A stretch of DNA of 7,753 nt, taken from Nitrospirota bacterium (lineage in GTDB: Bacteria; Nitrospirota; Thermodesulfovibrionia; UBA6902; BMS3Bbin08). Position numbers and translations under genes: made by a program. The stretch is taken from positions 1 to 7,753 of the forward strand of contig DAOVVO010000063.1 of the NCBI GenBank assembly GCA_030637135.1, written 5' to 3'. Positions 5,840-7,753 of the stretch are shown here, in pieces (the first letter of the stretch is position 1; every line of letters starts with the position of its first letter). The notes under the pieces were generated by a model that saw nothing but the letters and a program-made list of their open reading frames with translations, searched no databases and had not been told where the DNA came from.

Positions 5840-5857
5840 ATAAATATATGAATATTT
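5826..5857. promoter_or_regulatory. Candidate ArsR autoregulatory operator
   Basis: Perfect 8-bp inverted repeat AAATATTC (5826-5833) / GAATATTT (5850-5857) with a 16-bp centre. It spans the spacer, the -10 and the start codon, so bound regulator would block RNA polymerase. A further ATATTC at 5820-5825 repeats the left half at 8-bp spacing. AT-rich dyads over the -10 are usual for ArsR/SmtB proteins. Chance is possible in such AT-rich DNA. Confidence 0.5.
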
Positions 5858-6189
5858 TAAATTTGAAAATTGACATTCTAAAATTAGTGGCACATCCTGT
5901 ACGAATAGCCATTCTCAATGAATTGTCTAAAGGAGTCAAGTGTGTCAGCGATCTTGAAGAGTTTCTTGAAGTACGCCAGTCAAACATCTCGCAGCATCTT
6001 TCAGCATTAAGGCATACAGAAATTATCGATTACTTCATTGACGGAAGGTTAAGATGCTATTTTCTTAAAAGCCCTTTCATTCTCGATTTATTGGAAATCG
6101 TTAAAAAAGATTATCCTGAAGAACTGCCGGGGCCTGAATGCTGCCCGGTTACCAAAAAAGGTACATACCCTGGTGATAGGAGGAAATAA
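5848..6189 (+). CDS. ArsR/SmtB-family winged-helix repressor
   Basis: A 113-residue regulator of normal family length. ILKLVAHPVRIAILNEL (10-26) is the standard opening helix pair, and VRQSNISQHLSALRHTEII (42-60) is the recognition helix-turn-helix, followed by a wing around DGRLRCYFL. ArsR proteins bind as dimers and release DNA on binding metal or metalloid ions, or on thiol modification. The alpha-3 motif of arsenic sensors (CVCDLC) appears here as C32-V-S-D-L-E, so only the first Cys is kept; other thiols are C70 and a C-terminal pair C98-C99 in GPECCP. The set could bind a thiophilic ion or react with persulfide; which one is undecided. It heads the rightward operon with the rhodanese genes and was divergent from the sulfur permease, which favours a sulfur signal. 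Its stop overlaps the ATG of a 13-codon mini-ORF. Confidence 0.9.
   Translation: MNILNLKIDILKLVAHPVRIAILNELSKGVKCVSDLEEFLEVRQSNISQHLSALRHTEIIDYFIDGRLRCYFLKSPFILDLLEIVKKDYPEELPGPECCPVTKKGTYPGDRRK
6178..6183 (+). promoter_or_regulatory. Strong Shine-Dalgarno of the mini-ORF
   Basis: AGGAGG, 5 bases before the ATG at 6189. It is the only good ribosome site between arsR and the lipoprotein and is too far (52 nt) from the lipoprotein ATG at 6235 to serve it directly. Confidence 0.75.
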
Positions 6190-6230
6190 TGGTTAAGGGA
6201 CTTGCTCTATTCCTTAACACTTCTCCCTAA
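6189..6230 (+). CDS. 13-codon mini-ORF overlapping the arsR stop (coupling leader or frameshift relic)
   Basis: ATG at 6189 shares its A with the arsR stop (TAATG) and follows AGGAGG at ideal distance. It encodes MVKGLALFLNTSP and stops at 6228-6230, 4 bases before the lipoprotein ATG at 6235, which has no Shine-Dalgarno of its own. Terminating ribosomes could reinitiate there. Alternatively it is the original 5' end of the lipoprotein gene: dropping one base from the CCC at 6225-6227 joins it in frame to PKVMKTLIV. The lipoprotein signal peptide is complete without it, which favours the coupling view slightly. Confidence 0.45.
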   Translation: MVKGLALFLNTSP

Positions 6231-6234
6231 AGTT

Positions 6235-7191
6235 ATGAAAACACTTATAGTATTATTTATTGTCATCGTAGCCCTGAGCGGCTGTAAAGCTCAAAAAGAA
6301 GAAAAAACTCCTCCTGTGTCAGAAGAAAAAACTTCACCTGCAGTTGCTGAAATAACCCCGGGATTTCTGGTATCAACAGAAGAGCTTGCCGCCTTATTGG
6401 ATCAGCAGAATGTGGTTATAATTGATGCAAGAGACGCGGAGGAGTACGGGAAATTACACATCCCGGGATCAATAAATATTCCGAAAGAGACTTTCAGGGA
6501 ACAGGAAGATCTTGCTTACAAGTCGAAATATGGTTTCTTAACATCACCCGAAAAGGCAGCAAAAGTTTTTGGTAATGCTGGAATAGATGAAAACACACGG
6601 GTTATTGTTTATGGCACCAATACCTTTCCCAACGCGAGCATTCCTTTTGTCATATTGAAGCAGTACGGACATGACAATGTCCAAGTGATGCAAGGAGAAA
6701 TTGAGAAATGGATGAGAGAAAGACGCCCGTTGACTGACGTAGTTCCTGCTGTCAAACCAAAAAACTTCAAGGTAACGCCAAGAGCTGAAACAGTCGCAAC
6801 CATGGACTGGATTATAGATAACGCAGATGAGATTATAGTCCTTGATATGCGCAGTTTTGAGGAATATACCGGATTTAATACAGCAGGGCTTTCCCAGGGA
6901 GGACATATCTCCGGGGCATATCCAGTGGAGTGGAAAGAACTTGCTGGTAAGATAACCGTCAAATCCCCTGAGGATATGATTGAGGTGCTGAAAAATAATG
7001 GCGTTCCTGTAGATAGAAATAAAAATTACGTGACCTACTGCAACTGGGGGATAGGCAGAGGCACATCCGGGTTCATGTATCTTAAGGTGCTTGGTTTTAA
7101 GAACGTACGGGTTTATGGCGGATCCATGGAGGAATGGTCGGAAGATCCAGATTTCCCTATTTCTACCTATGAAGTGGGGGTATTGGAATAA
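6235..7191 (+). CDS. Tandem-rhodanese sulfurtransferase lipoprotein
   Basis: A 318-residue lipoprotein from the ATG at 6235. The signal MKTLIVLFIVIVALSGC ends in lipobox L14-S15-G16-C17, so C17 anchors it on the periplasmic side. A Lys/Glu/Pro-rich linker (18-42) leads to two rhodanese domains, as in thiosulfate and 3-mercaptopyruvate sulfurtransferases. Domain 1 (about 45-160) has VIIDARDAEEY, but its active loop reads VYGTN, with G127 in place of the Cys. Domain 2 (about 180-310) has VLDMRSFEEY, GGHISGA and the active loop TYC269NWGIGRG. This inactive-then-active layout is the classic two-domain enzyme, which moves sulfane sulfur from a donor such as thiosulfate onto C269 and then to an acceptor. 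Donor and acceptor are unknown. An in-frame TTG at 6202 gives a longer form but would spoil the signal peptide. Translation probably depends on the upstream mini-ORF. Confidence 0.92.
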   Translation: MKTLIVLFIVIVALSGCKAQKEEKTPPVSEEKTSPAVAEITPGFLVSTEELAALLDQQNVVIIDARDAEEYGKLHIPGSINIPKETFREQEDLAYKSKYGFLTSPEKAAKVFGNAGIDENTRVIVYGTNTFPNASIPFVILKQYGHDNVQVMQGEIEKWMRERRPLTDVVPAVKPKNFKVTPRAETVATMDWIIDNADEIIVLDMRSFEEYTGFNTAGLSQGGHISGAYPVEWKELAGKITVKSPEDMIEVLKNNGVPVDRNKNYVTYCNWGIGRGTSGFMYLKVLGFKNVRVYGGSMEEWSEDPDFPISTYEVGVLE

Positions 7192-7192
7192 A

Positions 7193-7200
7193 GGAGGAGG
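7193..7200 (+). promoter_or_regulatory. Shine-Dalgarno of the secreted three-Cys protein gene
   Basis: GGAGGAGG begins 2 bases after the sulfurtransferase stop and lies 8 bases before the ATG at 7209. Confidence 0.75.
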
Positions 7201-7208
7201 TAAAAACT

Positions 7209-7565
7209 ATGTTTAAGGTAATAAAGTTTTTGGGGTTTATAGTCACTTTTGTGATAATTGTTTTCATTCATTCAGCGTCTTCCGCTGAATTCACCGTAAT
7301 GCAGGGGTGGCTGATGGGTGAAAATTGTCTGGAGGCAAAGGAGGTAACCTGTCTGCTGAAAGAATACGCGGAGGACAAACTGGTTCTCTTAACTCCTGAC
7401 GAACAAATTTACAAGCTTAAACAGAATGGTGTGGAAGACTGGAAACTTCAGAAGGCATATGGTCAGCTTATTGGAGTGAAAGGGCTAAAAGATGGCGACA
7501 TGATAAAGGTCACTAATATTGTCCAGGTGACGGGAGATAAGAAGTTGACAAAGGCCTGCAAGTAG
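7209..7565 (+). CDS. Small secreted three-cysteine protein, possible OB-fold
   Basis: A 118-residue exported protein. Residues 1-26 are a typical signal peptide (FKVIK, long hydrophobic core, then SASSA|EF), so the mature chain of about 92 residues is periplasmic. It opens with GWLMGENCLEAKEVTC (C40 and C48), has strands LVLLTP and IYKLK, and closes with GVKGLKDGDMIKVTNIVQV. This G-W/L-x-D/E-x-C ... G-x-V ... G-D-x-I-x-V layout resembles small periplasmic OB-fold domains annotated as hypothetical proteins. The third Cys is the penultimate residue, C117. Three thiols in a protein lying between two exported rhodaneses suggest a sulfur acceptor or redox partner; that role is inferred from position. 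The 17-bp gap after the sulfurtransferase gene and the strong ribosome site show it belongs to the same operon. Confidence 0.8.
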   Translation: MFKVIKFLGFIVTFVIIVFIHSASSAEFTVMQGWLMGENCLEAKEVTCLLKEYAEDKLVLLTPDEQIYKLKQNGVEDWKLQKAYGQLIGVKGLKDGDMIKVTNIVQVTGDKKLTKACK

Positions 7566-7590
7566 ATTGCGAGTTGCCAGTAAAGAAAAC

Positions 7591-7596
7591 GGAGGT
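7591..7596 (+). promoter_or_regulatory. Shine-Dalgarno of the terminal rhodanese-like gene
   Basis: GGAGGT, 6 bases before the ATG at 7603, fixes the start of this truncated gene. Confidence 0.75.
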
Positions 7597-7602
7597 ACAC
7601 AA

Positions 7603-7753
7603 ATGAAGCATATATCAAAAGTATTTAGTTTTGTTTCCTTTTTTGTGGTTATCATCCTGCTTGCGGCTCCTTCATTTGCCGGTGGTGATATCCTGATAAA
7701 GCGTGGGGAGCTTGCCAAAATCATTGGGAAACCAGGAGTAGTGATAGTAGATG
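7603..7753 (+). CDS. Exported rhodanese-like protein (5' part, cut by window end)
   Basis: Fifty codons are visible. The protein opens with a signal peptide (MKHISKVFSF, hydrophobic core VVIILLA, cleavage after APSFA). The mature start GGDILIKRGELAKIIGKPGV and then VIVD match the first helix and the strand/DxR element of a rhodanese domain (compare LVSTEEL and VVIIDAR in the upstream sulfurtransferase). It lacks a lipobox Cys, so it would be soluble in the periplasm. It lies 37 bp after the three-Cys gene and should be in the same operon, giving at least two exported sulfurtransferase-type proteins. The catalytic loop lies beyond the window, so activity cannot be judged. Confidence 0.75.
   Translation, partial: MKHISKVFSFVSFFVVIILLAAPSFAGGDILIKRGELAKIIGKPGVVIVD

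Noticed and set aside
5848..6189. ArsR protein as a direct SqrR/BigR-type persulfide sensor
   Set aside because: The C32 to C98 distance (66 residues) looks like the sensing pair of those proteins, but as I recall their first Cys sits in the helix where this protein has N24. The spacing is likely coincidence, so I do not name it as such.
6202..6234. TTG at 6202 as start of the rhodanese lipoprotein
   Set aside because: The only nearby purine-rich bases end one base before it, and an 11-residue extension would precede a signal peptide that is already complete from the ATG at 6235.
1..7753. tRNA, rRNA, CRISPR array or riboswitch
   Set aside because: I see no cloverleaf, no conserved rRNA blocks, no regularly spaced repeats and no long structured leader; the largest gap not explained by genes is the insertion-sequence junction region, which is accounted for above.

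Overview
The window is a moderately AT-rich bacterial chromosome segment. It carries strong GGAGG-type Shine-Dalgarno sites, several signal peptides and two lipoproteins. This fits a diderm, probably anaerobic or microaerophilic lineage with active inorganic sulfur metabolism; Nitrospirota or a Desulfobacterota-like group is a guess from gene style, and no phylogenetic marker is present.

Left part, minus strand. A tight two-gene unit encodes an FAD-dependent amine-oxidase/UDP-galactopyranose-mutase-like oxidoreductase (1643-3088) and a B12-binding-domain radical SAM enzyme (196-1638), 4 bp apart. Downstream of it (1-195) lie a probable IS481-type end remnant and a perfect 20-bp GC palindrome. 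Upstream of it a hairpin separates the pair from a 63-residue lipoprotein gene (3178-3369), which has its own extended -10 promoter and an in-frame 33-bp tandem repeat.

Right part, a divergent sulfur-trafficking locus. Leftward run a YeeE/YedE (TsuA-type) sulfur-compound permease (3770-4831) and a small protein (3482-3721) that reads as a TusA-fold protein without the catalytic cysteine. Rightward run an ArsR-family regulator (5848-6189), a tandem-rhodanese lipoprotein (6235-7191), a small secreted three-cysteine protein (7209-7565) and the start of another exported rhodanese-like protein (7603 to the window end). The picture is import of a reduced sulfur species coupled to periplasmic sulfane-sulfur handling, with the ArsR protein as the likely local switch.

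A complete 857-bp IS1595-family element (4944-5800), with 23-bp imperfect terminal inverted repeats and a 7-bp direct repeat, sits between the two divergent promoters. Removing it leaves a shared intergenic region of about 152 bp, so the two halves were probably one regulated locus. The arsR transcript appears close to leaderless, and the rhodanese lipoprotein may be translated by coupling to a 13-codon mini-ORF that owns the strong Shine-Dalgarno site.
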